NCBI RefSeq assembly: GCF_000016345.1
Contig: NC_009379.1
Location: 930,001 to 994,000, forward strand
Direction of reading: 5' to 3'
Length of the DNA: 64,000 nucleotides
DNA from: Polynucleobacter asymbioticus QLW-P1DMWA-1
GTDB taxonomy: Bacteria > Pseudomonadota > Gammaproteobacteria > Burkholderiales > Burkholderiaceae
A program made the translations under genes and the position numbers. Below the pieces are notes generated by a model, which was not told where the DNA came from, searched no databases, and worked only from the letters and a program-made list of their open reading frames with translations. Of the stretch, positions 21,913 to 31,053 are shown piece after piece; positions within the stretch are counted from its first letter, which is position 1, and each line of letters begins with the position of its first letter.

Positions 21913-22878
21913 TTAATGTCCGCTAGAAGGTGGTCTAGTAGCATCAGTCAATGAATCAGTTTTAAATACCTGCAAACAGTCGACCGCATCAAAGCGATAA
22001 GGCTTCGCGCAAAAATCGCAGATAGTTTCAACTACGCCTTGTTCTGCAAGAATACTTTGAATCTCTTCTTCACCCAACATTCTCAATACGTCAGCTACTT
22101 TTGTTCGAGAGCAGCGACATGAGAAACGAATTGGTCGAGTTGGAAAGCTTCGGACTCCATTCTCAGCAGACTCTTCTAGAAAAAGTCGCCTCAAAATAGT
22201 TTCTGGAGGTAGCGTGAGTAATTCTTCATCGGTAATGGTTTCACCTAAGGTCTGAATTCTTGACCAACCTTCAGCGGCTTCCTGGGGATCGAGATGGGCA
22301 TGTCCACCAGAATCTGGCAGTCGTTGAAGCAGCAGGCCTCCGACTTGGTTTTCATTTGAAGCAAGCCAAATTCGAGTGTCGAGTTGTTCAGAATTTTGCA
22401 TATAAAGCGCAATAGCTTCAGCTGCACTAGTAACGGGCTTAATAACGGCCCCCTGCTGTTCTTGCAGAGCAACAATGCCCTGGTAAGGAGGTTGGCCAGG
22501 CTCTCTATCAGCGGGGTCAAGCGTGATTACCAGGCGCCCAGAGTGTTCAGCATCCAATAACTCGCCAAGAGTGGCATCTATTTTAATTTCCGAAGGATCG
22601 ACAGAGAGCTTTACAGTGGCGCGCATCGACAGATCTGATTTGCATTCAACTACTAGCAGCTGAATAGGGCCATTACTTTGTGCTTGAATAATCAAGGTGC
22701 CATCGAACTTTAAACTAGCGCTAAGGAGGGTGGCTGCACCGACAAAGTCACCCAGAATCTTTCGAATGGCGGGGGGGTCATTACGACGCTCTAAAACGGC
22801 TTGCCAAGCACTGCCGATGGATACGATTTCCCCGCGAACTGGGGCTCCGTCACACATAAATACCAATAATTCATTCAT
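21913..22878 (-). CDS. hslO: Hsp33 redox-regulated holdase chaperone
   Basis: A cytosolic chaperone activated by oxidation or bleach stress, when a C-terminal zinc centre releases its metal and forms disulfides. Of 321 aa, the C-terminal cysteines appear as CRC (in FSCRCSRTKV) and CDFC, the expected CxC and CxxC ligands. The start MNELLVFMCDGAPVRGEIV fits the family. It is divergent from gltX with a 55-bp intergenic region; I see no RpoH promoter match there. Confidence 0.96.
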   Translation of the reverse strand: MNELLVFMCDGAPVRGEIVSIGSAWQAVLERRNDPPAIRKILGDFVGAATLLSASLKFDGTLIIQAQSNGPIQLLVVECKSDLSMRATVKLSVDPSEIKIDATLGELLDAEHSGRLVITLDPADREPGQPPYQGIVALQEQQGAVIKPVTSAAEAIALYMQNSEQLDTRIWLASNENQVGGLLLQRLPDSGGHAHLDPQEAAEGWSRIQTLGETITDEELLTLPPETILRRLFLEESAENGVRSFPTRPIRFSCRCSRTKVADVLRMLGEEEIQSILAEQGVVETICDFCAKPYRFDAVDCLQVFKTDSLTDATRPPSSGH

Positions 22879-22933
22879 AAGGCAAAGTATCCCCTTTTTT
22901 TGATTTTTCTGTTACGCAGGCTGACCTGAGATA

Positions 22934-24340
22934 ATGGCAATTATGCATATTCGTACACGTTTCGCCCCCAGTCCCACGGGCTTTATACATTTGGGAAATT
23001 TACGCAGCGCCTTATATCCCTGGGCTTTTGCACGCCACAATAAAGGCGACTTTATTTTGCGTATTGAAGATACCGATTTAGAACGTTCTAGCCAAGAAGC
23101 TGTCGATGTCATTATTGAAGGCATGGCATGGCTCGGGATGGATATCGATGAAGGCCCGATTTATCAAATGCAGCGCATTGATCGCTACCGAGCTGTCATT
23201 AAGGAAATGGTGGAAGCCGGCCTTGCATACCCTTGCTACATGAGTGAGGATGAGCTCAATAAGCTCCGTGATCAGCAAATGGCAAATAAAGAAAAACCTC
23301 GATATAACGGTTTGTGGAGGCCTGAGCCTGGCAAAGATTTGCCGCCAATCCCAGAGGGAGTTTTACCCGTTATTCGCTTCAAAAATCCCATTGGTGGTTC
23401 GGTCATTTGGAATGATGCTGTCAAGGGTCAAATAGAAATTAGCAATGATGAGCTTGATGATCTAGTTATTGCGCGACCTGATGGCACTCCTACATACAAC
23501 TTTTGTGTAGTTGTGGATGATCTTGATATGAAGATTACACACGTTATCCGGGGTGATGATCATGTAAATAACACCCCCCGTCAAATTAATATCATGAAGG
23601 CTTTAGGAGGTTCTCCGCCTGTTTACGCCCATTTACCGACTGTTCTGAATGATCTTGGCGAAAAAATGAGCAAGCGTAATGGTGCGATGAGCGTTCGAGA
23701 CTATCAAAAGGCTGGCTATTTACCAGATGCTATTTTGAATTATCTTGCTCGCTTGGGTTGGTCACATGGCGATGCAGAGGTATTTACTAAAGAGCAGTTT
23801 GTTGATTGGTTTGAGTTGGATAGTTTAGGGCGCTCACCAGCGCAACATAATCCAGAAAAATTACTTTGGCTTAATCACCAGTATATTCAAAATGCAGATG
23901 CCGCTAAATTGGCAGAAGCATGCAAACCTTTTGCACATCAGTTAGGCATTGATACGGAAAATGGTCCCAATTTTATTCAGGTAGTCGGCTTGCTAAAAGA
24001 TCGGGCTAATACTCTGATTGAAATTGCGGAAGGTGCCAAGTTATTTTATGCAACAGCGCCGAATCTTACCAAGGATCAAATTACAGAAAATATCTCTGAA
24101 GCAATAGTTCCCGCACTAAAAGATTTGATAGAAGCACTCAAGAATGCGGATGGGACTAAAGAATCCTATAGCGCTGCATTCAAGCAGGTTCTAGCCCAGC
24201 ACCAGATCAAAATGCCTGCCTTAGCAATGCCAGTTCGCTATGCCTTATTTGCCACAACACAGACTCCAGCTATCGATGCTGTCTTAGTTGTTTTAGGCAA
24301 AGAAGAGGCTATAAATAGGCTTTCCAAGGTCGTTGTATAA
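22934..24340 (+). CDS. gltX: Glutamyl-tRNA synthetase
   Basis: Charges tRNA-Glu. Class I synthetase of 468 aa with the HIGH-type motif HLGN at 19-22 in [17 protein letters not shown] (partial) and KMSKR at 244-248, plus a C-terminal anticodon-binding domain. Two in-frame ATGs (22934, 22943) are possible starts; the second gives [11 protein letters not shown]. The tRNA trio downstream includes its cognate tRNA-Glu. Confidence 0.98.
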   Translation: MAIMHIRTRFAPSPTGFIHLGNLRSALYPWAFARHNKGDFILRIEDTDLERSSQEAVDVIIEGMAWLGMDIDEGPIYQMQRIDRYRAVIKEMVEAGLAYPCYMSEDELNKLRDQQMANKEKPRYNGLWRPEPGKDLPPIPEGVLPVIRFKNPIGGSVIWNDAVKGQIEISNDELDDLVIARPDGTPTYNFCVVVDDLDMKITHVIRGDDHVNNTPRQINIMKALGGSPPVYAHLPTVLNDLGEKMSKRNGAMSVRDYQKAGYLPDAILNYLARLGWSHGDAEVFTKEQFVDWFELDSLGRSPAQHNPEKLLWLNHQYIQNADAAKLAEACKPFAHQLGIDTENGPNFIQVVGLLKDRANTLIEIAEGAKLFYATAPNLTKDQITENISEAIVPALKDLIEALKNADGTKESYSAAFKQVLAQHQIKMPALAMPVRYALFATTQTPAIDAVLVVLGKEEAINRLSKVVV

Positions 24341-24345
24341 GCAAT

Positions 24346-24375
24346 TTGCGCACTTGCACAAAAATAGGATAAAAT
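24346..24375 (+). promoter_or_regulatory. Candidate sigma-70 promoter for the tRNA Ala-Glu-Asp cluster
   Basis: TTGCGC (24346-24351) and TAAAAT (24370-24375) with an 18-nt spacer, 43 nt before the first tRNA. It overlaps nothing coding and lies just after the gltX stop. Confidence 0.5.
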
Positions 24376-24418
24376 CTTGGATTGTTTTGAGTGTCTTGTA
24401 GTTTTATTGCGAGATTTC

Positions 24419-24494
<76 letters not shown>

Positions 24495-24528
24495 AGCATT
24501 TAAAATAATAGTAGTTGTAGTAGTCCAG

Positions 24529-24604
24529 GTCCCCATCGTCTAGAGGCCTAGGACATCACCCTTTCACGGTGAGTACGGGGGTTCGAATCCCCCTGGGGAC
24601 GCCA
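24529..24604 (+). tRNA. tRNA-Glu (anticodon UUC)
   Basis: A 76-nt tRNA with acceptor GTCCCCA/TGGGGAC, encoded CCA, anticodon TTC in loop CTTTCAC, and T loop TTCGAAT. It lies 34 nt after tRNA-Ala and is probably co-transcribed with it. Confidence 0.97.
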
Positions 24605-24654
24605 GTTTTTCTGGTTGTAGTAAAAAGTTTTTTAAGTATTACTCGAGTTAATTT

Positions 24655-24731
24655 GGAGCGGTAGTTCAGTTGGTTAGAATATCGGCCTGTCACGCCGAGG
24701 GTCGCGGGTTCGAGTCCCGTCCGCTCCGCCA
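24655..24731 (+). tRNA. tRNA-Asp (anticodon GUC)
   Basis: A 77-nt tRNA with acceptor GGAGCGG/CCGCTCC, encoded CCA, anticodon stem CGGCC/.. with loop CTGTCAC giving GTC, and T loop TTCGAGT. Last gene of the Ala-Glu-Asp cluster, followed by a terminator. Confidence 0.97.
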
Positions 24732-24744
24732 AAAATATGACACT

Positions 24745-24769
24745 AAGCCCCTTCATCGGGGCTTTTTTA
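24745..24769 (+). terminator. Terminator of the tRNA cluster
   Basis: Stem AAGCCCC (24745-24751) / GGGGCTT (24758-24764) with a six-base loop and a T run. Its T run overlaps the 3' end of the convergent sterol-desaturase-family gene. The stem may also serve that gene in the other direction. Confidence 0.88.
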
Positions 24770-25501
24770 TTGAACTTGTTTACAAGCGAGCATATCTACA
24801 ACTCGCTCCTCTTCATCAATTTCAAAACCACACTCTACGACCCTAGACGAATTTTCATAAGTTCCGAAGAGGATATCCCAAAGAGGAAGGCCGTAATTGT
24901 TGCTATGACGATTGCGTTCATGATGAATACGATGCATCTCTGGGCGAACAATGAAATATCCAAGCCAATGTGGCGTTCGAATATTGGTGTGCTCCCAGTA
25001 CTCAAAAACTGCTACCCATAAAGTGGCCCATGCTGCTGATTCAATATTAAAACCCAATAAACCATAGCTCACTAGGTTGATGATGGTCAAATTAGCCGCA
25101 AAATCAGAAGGGTGGGCATAAAAAGCGGTGGCCGCCTGCAATCGATATGTGCTGTGATGGATTTGGTGAAAGACTTTCCATGCCGTATTGCTATGGTGGC
25201 GGTAGCGATGCCACCAGTAGACAAAAAATGAGATAAAAAAATAGGCCACAAATCCATTGAGCCAGCTTGGCATTTCTGAAAAAAAATGTGCGACTACACT
25301 ATGAGCGTTTAATTTTTCAGTAAAGGGTTCGCTTGCTAGGCCTATTAAAGTTGTAGCTAATAGACCAAGAGCGGCATAAATAAATAATCTCTTATGCCAA
25401 CCCTTATCTGAGCCGTAGGGATACAGCGGATATTTTCTTTCCCAGTAGCTAAGACCAATCAATATGATGGGTGAAGCCAAATAGGGTAGAAGTACGTTCA
25501 C
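24767..25501 (-). CDS. Sterol desaturase / fatty acid hydroxylase family membrane protein
   Basis: A 244-aa integral membrane di-iron enzyme. The histidine clusters that bind iron are visible: HRYRHH around residue 95, HQIHH about 15 residues later, and HRIHHE near residue 195. Four or so hydrophobic segments surround them. The family hydroxylates or desaturates lipids using O2; substrates of bacterial members are mostly unknown. The neighbouring hydrolase, ACP and KAS II genes suggest a fatty-acyl or related lipid, which is inference. It lies 50 bp downstream of the alpha/beta hydrolase on the same strand. Confidence 0.85.
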   Translation of the reverse strand: MNVLLPYLASPIILIGLSYWERKYPLYPYGSDKGWHKRLFIYAALGLLATTLIGLASEPFTEKLNAHSVVAHFFSEMPSWLNGFVAYFFISFFVYWWHRYRHHSNTAWKVFHQIHHSTYRLQAATAFYAHPSDFAANLTIINLVSYGLLGFNIESAAWATLWVAVFEYWEHTNIRTPHWLGYFIVRPEMHRIHHERNRHSNNYGLPLWDILFGTYENSSRVVECGFEIDEEERVVDMLACKQVQ

Positions 25502-25551
25502 TATATTGAACTTTTTAGTTGGTTAATGTTGATGGCAAACAAGCGAAACAA

Positions 25552-26427
25552 TTATTTGCTTTCCTTGCCTCTTTTGATATTGCGCAAAAAACGTTGCAAT
25601 TCAGGGGACAAAATTTTATCCTCATAGGGCTCTGGCTTAAATTTTCCATAAATAGAATCTAGGAAACTACGAACTTCAGCAGCAACTGTTTCGCGTTCAT
25701 TATCGACGGTAATCATATGGTAGCTATCACCGAGATAAATTTGTCGTACCATGGTAGCGCTAGTGCGCTCTGCCACTAATTGCGCATTAAGTACGTTTGC
25801 AATTTCGTCATCTACTGCGTGAATAGTCAAAATGGCTGAACTTACTGTCGCTAAATTTTTTATTACATATTTACATAGCTTATTACCTTCATGCATATGT
25901 CTCAAAGACATATATAAGCCGCCAACATCCGACACATCTTGACTTGTAAGAACCCTCTTAATATATGCACGAATTTGGGGGTTTTTAATGCCAAAAGGGT
26001 CCTTTTCCATATATTTGTAGCGATCCCCAAGCCCCAAAACCATTCCTGCTGGGATCAGGGCACGATACCATGGCACTGCCCAGCCGTTATATTTGAGGGT
26101 GGTGGATAGGGCAAGGACGCCTAAGATGTCGTTTAGTTCGGATGCGACAGCTAAGGCCAAGGTTGAACCTAATGAGATGCCACCCAAGGTAATGGGCTTG
26201 GATTCGTTTGCCTGTAAACCCTGAACATGTGAAACAGCTTCGCTAAGCCAACTTTTCCAGCTGGTGGCGTTTCCACCGAAAGAATACCCCTGAATGCTGG
26301 GAGTATTCACTCTATATCCGGCAGCAATTAGTTGTGAGCCAAGGAAATTAAACTCTAGCGGGGATGAGGAAAGCCCATGAAATAGTACAATTAAAGGGCT
26401 AGAATCATCATTCGTTGCAAGGTTCAT
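25552..26427 (-). CDS. Alpha/beta hydrolase (carboxylesterase/lipase-like)
   Basis: A 291-aa protein with the alpha/beta hydrolase fold: oxyanion motif LFHGLSSSP near residue 17, nucleophile elbow GGISLG with Ser85, probable acid in HAVDDEIAN and catalytic His in DSYHMITVD. It resembles bacterial carboxylesterases and monoacylglycerol lipases, and no signal peptide is seen. It is divergent from the DUF4118-ACP-KAS genes with only 36 bp between, and upstream of the hydroxylase-family gene. It could act as the esterase or thioesterase of this small acyl cluster (inference). Confidence 0.8.
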   Translation of the reverse strand: MNLATNDDSSPLIVLFHGLSSSPLEFNFLGSQLIAAGYRVNTPSIQGYSFGGNATSWKSWLSEAVSHVQGLQANESKPITLGGISLGSTLALAVASELNDILGVLALSTTLKYNGWAVPWYRALIPAGMVLGLGDRYKYMEKDPFGIKNPQIRAYIKRVLTSQDVSDVGGLYMSLRHMHEGNKLCKYVIKNLATVSSAILTIHAVDDEIANVLNAQLVAERTSATMVRQIYLGDSYHMITVDNERETVAAEVRSFLDSIYGKFKPEPYEDKILSPELQRFLRNIKRGKESK

Positions 26428-26463
26428 TAATATATTTTAGACCCATAAGAGACAAAACCGGGC

Positions 26464-26913
26464 ATGATTATTCGTAATTCAAAAAATTGGTCACCTTTTA
26501 GTGCGTTAGACGTTTTTCTCTGGTCAACGGCATTATTTCTGATCATTACGTCGGCCATGATTTCTTTTGGGCCTGCCTTTTATAGTGCTCATACTTATAA
26601 ATTTTATTTTCTAGCTGCCACCTTCCTAGCTTATTTTTTTGGTTATGTTCCAGCTACCATCTTCATCTTAGGCAGCAGTATCTTTGCTAACTATTATTTC
26701 GTACCCCCCTTTGGCGAATTCATATTCACGACGCACGACTTAGAGCGCTACCTCATCAACTTATTTTTTGGTAGTGTGGCGATTGTTTTAATTGAAATTT
26801 TGCAACGTGAACGATTTAAATCTAAACTACTACTCCTGGTATCTGAGTCTAGATATTTGATTTTGCTGCACCGAGATAATCGCCTGCTGAACGAACTGAA
26901 GAAAAATAAATAA
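26464..26913 (+). CDS. DUF4118 integral membrane protein
   Basis: A 149-aa protein with about four membrane segments spread over residues 13-115. The characteristic NYYFVPPFGEF motif of DUF4118, the membrane module found in KdpD-type sensor kinases, lies in the loop. Here the module is alone: after the last helix there is only a basic cytosolic tail of about 35 residues, with no kinase or PAS domain. Its stop codon overlaps the ACP start (TAATG), indicating translational coupling. Its role with ACP and KAS II is unknown. Confidence 0.75.
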   Translation: MIIRNSKNWSPFSALDVFLWSTALFLIITSAMISFGPAFYSAHTYKFYFLAATFLAYFFGYVPATIFILGSSIFANYYFVPPFGEFIFTTHDLERYLINLFFGSVAIVLIEILQRERFKSKLLLLVSESRYLILLHRDNRLLNELKKNK

Positions 26914-27149
26914 TGTCCAACACGCTTAACACCTTGATCGAATTAGTTTCAGTAAAATTCGACAAAAAAATCGACGAATTGGGACCTGATACAACTCTTG
27001 AAAGTTTGGGCGTAGATTCTTTAGGCAAGATTGAACTCATTTTTGATCTTGAGGATCATTTCAAAGTCCGCATCCCAAATGAAGATGCCAAGGTAGACAC
27101 TTTGGCAGAAGTTGCTGCATTACTTGATACTGCGAAGCCTATCAATTGA
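26913..27149 (+). CDS. Acyl carrier protein (accessory copy)
   Basis: A 78-aa acidic helical carrier. The phosphopantetheine attachment site is Ser36 in VDSLGKIELI. It is less like housekeeping AcpP (DSLDTVE) than usual because the post-serine segment is LGKIE. It overlaps the preceding DUF4118 gene by one base and the following KAS gene by four. The tight coupling shows a dedicated carrier for the KAS II-like enzyme. The main acpP is presumably in the fab operon elsewhere. Confidence 0.92.
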   Translation: MSNTLNTLIELVSVKFDKKIDELGPDTTLESLGVDSLGKIELIFDLEDHFKVRIPNEDAKVDTLAEVAALLDTAKPIN

Positions 27150-28393
27150 GCTCAGCAGGAAAAAGAGTTGTAGTCACAGGCCTGGGTGCAGTATCTGGAC
27201 TTGGTGTTGGTGCGGTAACTCAATTTCAAAAAGCCATTGAATGTGTTTCTGGCATATCTGTATTTAATACTCCAACAGCAATACCTGTAGATTTACAGTG
27301 CGCCGCTCTAATTAAGCAAGATCTGGACTATGGCCTAGATTCCTCTTCATTGGGCATGTTTGATAAGACTGCCCACTTATCCTGGTTTGTCGCGCATGAG
27401 GCATTAAAGCAATCTGGCATTGAAAATCTCAGCGAGTCAGAATTGGATGCAAGCGGTATTTTCTGGGGTACTGGCTTTGGGGGGTCTAATACTTTAGATA
27501 GTGCCTATCAAGATATTTATCTCAACAACAAAGGGCGTGCGCGGCCTTTTACGATTATTGGGGTCATGGCTAATGGATCGGCTGCGTTGCTAGCCCTACA
27601 AACCGGCTTTACAGGTCCATCACTGACTTATTCAACTGCATGCGCTTCATCTAGCCATGCTATTGGTGAAGCCTTTAGAAGTATTAAGTATGGATTTTGT
27701 GAGCGAGCAATTGCTGGTGGCGCAGAAAGTCTTTTTAACGCCGGACCCATTAAAGCTTGGGAAGCGTTAAGAACACTTGCAACACCGGATATGGAAGATC
27801 TTTCCTCGTCGTGCAAACCGTTTTCAAAGAATAGAAGTGGATTTATATTGGGTGAGGGTGCAGCGGCCCTTGTCTTAGAATCCCTAGAAAGCGCTCAAAA
27901 GCGAGGTGCAAAAATATTGGGGGAGATAGTCGGGTATGGCACGAGCACAGATGCTCGACACATCACCAAGCCCGATTCTGTTGGCCAAGCAAAAGCAATT
28001 AAGGCGGCGCTTCTTGAAGCCCGAGTTAATTCTGATCAAATTGCCTATATCAATGCCCATGGTACTGCCACACAGGTTGGTGACATTGCTGAAACAAATT
28101 CGATTAAATCTGCCTTTGGGCTAAATGCAGCAAAGGGGGTAGCGATTAGTTCTACCAAGGCAATTCATGGGCATACACTTGGAGCTGCTGGCGCGCTCGA
28201 GCTAGTCATTACTTTGCAAGCATTAGAAAATAATATCGCCCCGGGTACAGCCTTTTTACAAATTGCAGACCCAGACTGTGATCTGAATTATCTACCCTTG
28301 AAATCTATTGAGAAGCCCATGTCATTTGCAATGAGTAATTCATTTGCTTTTGGAGGTTCTAACGCATCTATTGTGGTTGCTAAGCTAGATTAA
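27146..28393 (+). CDS. Beta-ketoacyl-ACP synthase II-like enzyme (FabF family)
   Basis: A 415-aa condensing enzyme. The catalytic triad is complete: Cys166 in STACASSS, His305 in NAHGTATQ and His343 in HGHTLGAAG, matching E. coli FabF C163/H303/H340. It should extend acyl-ACP by two carbons with malonyl-ACP. It starts with TTG overlapping the ACP stop (TTGA), so the two are translationally coupled. A second KAS with its own ACP outside the fab operon suggests a specialised acyl chain. It could alternatively be a simple FabF paralogue. Confidence 0.9.
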   Translation: MSSAGKRVVVTGLGAVSGLGVGAVTQFQKAIECVSGISVFNTPTAIPVDLQCAALIKQDLDYGLDSSSLGMFDKTAHLSWFVAHEALKQSGIENLSESELDASGIFWGTGFGGSNTLDSAYQDIYLNNKGRARPFTIIGVMANGSAALLALQTGFTGPSLTYSTACASSSHAIGEAFRSIKYGFCERAIAGGAESLFNAGPIKAWEALRTLATPDMEDLSSSCKPFSKNRSGFILGEGAAALVLESLESAQKRGAKILGEIVGYGTSTDARHITKPDSVGQAKAIKAALLEARVNSDQIAYINAHGTATQVGDIAETNSIKSAFGLNAAKGVAISSTKAIHGHTLGAAGALELVITLQALENNIAPGTAFLQIADPDCDLNYLPLKSIEKPMSFAMSNSFAFGGSNASIVVAKLD

Positions 28394-28395
28394 AG

Positions 28396-28755
28396 TTAAA
28401 GAACTTTTTTAATATTTTTTGTTAATTCGTAGTGCCATAAAACGCCTAAAGTCATCCCAGTCAAAAGAACTTCAGTATCGCTAATGAAGCCATGAAAGTT
28501 ATCAGCTACATAATCCTCGGAAACTAGATTAATAATGATTTCCGAAATAATTAATGTGATGGTAAATAGCAGTCGATACTTCTTTAGCGTTGAATTGAAT
28601 TGGCCCGCCAACTCTCGATGATGTTTTATTAAAAACACTACACTCACAGAATTAGCTAGCCAAAATACTACTACTGGCCAAGTCAGGTGGAACGGCGCCG
28701 ATAAATAATACAGCGCCGAAACCACCAGCTGTAGGGCCAATAAAAAAACAATCAT
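28396..28755 (-). CDS. Hypothetical four-helix membrane protein
   Basis: A 119-aa protein I do not recognise. Hydrophobic segments lie at about 2-19, 25-43, 62-82 and 93-110, with a basic loop (KHHRELAGQFNSTLKK) in the middle. It converges on the KAS II-like gene with two bases between stops. It sits 10 bp downstream of the exported repeat protein at 28766 on the same strand and is likely co-transcribed with it. No catalytic motif is evident. Confidence 0.6.
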   Translation of the reverse strand: MIVFLLALQLVVSALYYLSAPFHLTWPVVVFWLANSVSVVFLIKHHRELAGQFNSTLKKYRLLFTITLIISEIIINLVSEDYVADNFHGFISDTEVLLTGMTLGVLWHYELTKNIKKVL

Positions 28756-28765
28756 TGTCTAAGTA

Positions 28766-29374
28766 TTACTTCTTTGGGGTTGTAATCGATGCAGCCATTG
28801 CATCGTAGTAAATCACTTTTACCTGTTCGCCAACATTAACATCAGCCAATAGGGCAGGGTTCTTTACAGTGACAGTAGTAATTTTTCCACTTGGGCCCTT
28901 TACAGATACCAATTTCTTTTCACGATTGACTTCAACGATATCAGCGATGATGGTTGTCTTATTTGCAATTTTTTCAGATGGCTTTTCATTGGCTTTTGAA
29001 TTGGTAATGGTATTTGTTTCGACCTTGCTGCGAATGCCATTGCTTTTAGTTTTAATCAATTCAATAGCCACGGCCAATTGATAAGTAACGCTTAAGTGAT
29101 CGCCTTTTTTGATTTGATCGAAATTGGTAATATCGGATCCCGCAACAAATTTAGACTCACCCTCTTTATTTTTAAAGGTAATTGTCCTTTTCTTTTTATC
29201 AACCTTGACTACATCACCCTCGTAAAGCAGGTAGCTATTATCGACAGCAGTGGCATCAATAACGGCTGGCTTGTTATCTGAAGATGAGGCTGTAGCAGAT
29301 TGAGCCATAGCTGCTGAAGAGCCGGCTAAAACCGCAGTAATTGCCAGTGCGATTTGTGCAAATTTGATATTCAT
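28766..29374 (-). CDS. Exported protein with two tandem beta-rich repeats
   Basis: A 202-aa protein with a clear signal peptide ending near AMAQS (about residue 25). The mature part holds two similar units of about 52 residues, one beginning GDVVKVDKKKRTITFKNKEG and the other IADIVEVNREKKLVSVKGPSG. Both end in a KGDHLSVTYQ / VGEQVKVIYYDA segment. The spacing suggests a duplicated small beta-barrel or OB-like fold. A Lys/Asn/Thr-rich linker joins the copies. I do not recognise a named family. Probably periplasmic. Confidence 0.75.
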   Translation of the reverse strand: MNIKFAQIALAITAVLAGSSAAMAQSATASSSDNKPAVIDATAVDNSYLLYEGDVVKVDKKKRTITFKNKEGESKFVAGSDITNFDQIKKGDHLSVTYQLAVAIELIKTKSNGIRSKVETNTITNSKANEKPSEKIANKTTIIADIVEVNREKKLVSVKGPSGKITTVTVKNPALLADVNVGEQVKVIYYDAMAASITTPKK

Positions 29375-29532
29375 TTTTTCCCTTTAGTAAAAAAGCTTCT
29401 AATCACAATATTAGCCTATTTTTTAAGGGTATTTCCCTCAAATACCACTAAATATCATGTTTAAAGTCCATTTACTTCTTTGTTAAGATCTTAGCTTGAT
29501 GGCAAACACTTATTAAAACGAGGGTAGACAGA

Positions 29533-30432
29533 ATGAGCGGACAACTAAAACTAGGTTTTATTGGATTAGGCATCATGGGTGCCCCAATGGCTGGACACTT
29601 AGTAAATGCAGGGTACGAAGTTTTTATTAATACCCGTAGCAAAGTATCACCAGACCTTGCCAACTCAAAAGCCATTCAATGTAAAACACCATCAGAAGTT
29701 GCAGAAAAAGCAGACCTTATTTTTTTGATGCTGCCTGATACCCCGGATGTAGAAAAAGTATTATTTGGTGAGCATGGTCTTGCTAGCGGCCTGAGCAAGG
29801 GGAAGGTTGTAGTGGATATGAGTTCAATCTCACCTATAGCGACTAAAGAATTTGCCAAAAAAATGAATGCTTTGGGCTGCGACTATTTAGATGCTCCAGT
29901 TTCAGGCGGAGAAGTAGGTGCTAAAAATGCAACCCTTTCCATCATGGTTGGTGGTGAGGAGGGAGTATTTAATAAAGTAAAACCTATTTTTGACCTGATG
30001 GGAAAAAATATTAATTTAGTGGGTTCCAATGGAGATGGTCAAACTGCAAAGGTTGCCAATCAAATTATTGTGGCTCTTAATATCGAGGCTGTAGCAGAAG
30101 CTTTGCTTTTTGCTTCCAAAGCTGGCGCCGATCCCGCTAAGGTACGTCAAGCCCTCATGGGTGGATTTGCTGGTTCCAAAATATTGGAAGTTCATGGCGA
30201 GCGGATGGTAAAGCGAACTTTTGATCCTGGTTTTCGAATTGAATTACACCAAAAGGATTTGAATCTAGCCCTTAATAGCGCCCGTGCCTTAGGTGTTTCA
30301 TTGCCTAATACTGCTAATGCCCAGGAACTTTTTAATGCTTGTTCGGCGCATGGCGGTAAAGCATGGGACCACTCGGCAATGGTCAAAGCACTTGAAAAAC
30401 TTGCCAATTTTGAAATTGGGCAAAAGGCCTAA
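29533..30432 (+). CDS. garR: 2-hydroxy-3-oxopropionate reductase (tartronate semialdehyde reductase) family
   Basis: NAD(P)-dependent beta-hydroxyacid dehydrogenase of 299 aa. The N-terminal Rossmann motif GLGIMG is at 11-16, substrate-binding DAPVSGGEVGA at 120-130, and catalytic Lys173 in GQTAKVANQ. It probably reduces tartronate semialdehyde to glycerate in glyoxylate/glycerate metabolism. The family also includes 3-hydroxyisobutyrate dehydrogenase, so the exact substrate is not certain. The esterase gene at 30442 follows by 9 bp. Confidence 0.9.
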   Translation: MSGQLKLGFIGLGIMGAPMAGHLVNAGYEVFINTRSKVSPDLANSKAIQCKTPSEVAEKADLIFLMLPDTPDVEKVLFGEHGLASGLSKGKVVVDMSSISPIATKEFAKKMNALGCDYLDAPVSGGEVGAKNATLSIMVGGEEGVFNKVKPIFDLMGKNINLVGSNGDGQTAKVANQIIVALNIEAVAEALLFASKAGADPAKVRQALMGGFAGSKILEVHGERMVKRTFDPGFRIELHQKDLNLALNSARALGVSLPNTANAQELFNACSAHGGKAWDHSAMVKALEKLANFEIGQKA

Positions 30433-30441
30433 AGGAAATAT

Positions 30442-31032
30442 ATGGCATCAACATTGGTGGTCTATTTGCACGGCTTTCGTTCATCGCCTCGCTCTAGTAA
30501 AGCCATGATGACGGGTGAAGCAATAAAGGCAATATCTTCCGCAGATAATTCCATTGAATGGTATTGCCCTCAATTGCTTGCATCTCCAAAGGAGAGCATG
30601 GAAATGGTGACCGCACATATTGATTCTTCTAAAGCAGACCGATTGATTGTTATTGGGTCTTCTTTAGGTGGTTTTTATGCTAACTATCTTGCCGAGAAAT
30701 ATGCATGTAAAGCAGTCACATTAAATCCTGCTGTTTATGCGGCAAGGGAGCTGGAACCCCACGTTGGCATGATGACCTCTTACGATAGCGAAGAGCCATT
30801 CGACTTTCGCCCCGAATATATTGCTCAACTGAAGGGCTTACAGGTAAATCACATTACCAAACCTGAGCGCTATTTTTTGATTGCAGCAAAGGGTGATGAG
30901 CTGCTGGATTGGCGCGAAATGGTCGAATTTTATCAAGGCGCAAGGCAGCTAGTGCTCGAAGGCAGCGATCATGGAATAGCGGATTATGCCAATCATCTTC
31001 CTCAAGTTATAGAGTTCATTTCCCAGCAATAA
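30442..31032 (+). CDS. YqiA-family esterase
   Basis: A 196-aa alpha/beta hydrolase of the YqiA/UPF0227 family. The N-terminal motif is VVYLHGFRSSP, the nucleophile Ser73 is in GSSLGGFYA, and a probable His lies in GSDHGIADY. Short acyl esters are the usual substrates in vitro; the cellular role is unknown. It follows garR by 9 bp with an AAGGAAATAT-type leader and is likely in the same operon. Confidence 0.85.
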   Translation: MASTLVVYLHGFRSSPRSSKAMMTGEAIKAISSADNSIEWYCPQLLASPKESMEMVTAHIDSSKADRLIVIGSSLGGFYANYLAEKYACKAVTLNPAVYAARELEPHVGMMTSYDSEEPFDFRPEYIAQLKGLQVNHITKPERYFLIAAKGDELLDWREMVEFYQGARQLVLEGSDHGIADYANHLPQVIEFISQQ

Positions 31033-31053
31033 AGCCCTTGGATTGATGGCCGG

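Noticed and set aside
24556..24756. Antisense open frame with LAERTGLEPATLGVTGRYSN-like text
   Set aside because: This is the well-known spurious translation of antisense tRNA genes (here tRNA-Glu and tRNA-Asp).
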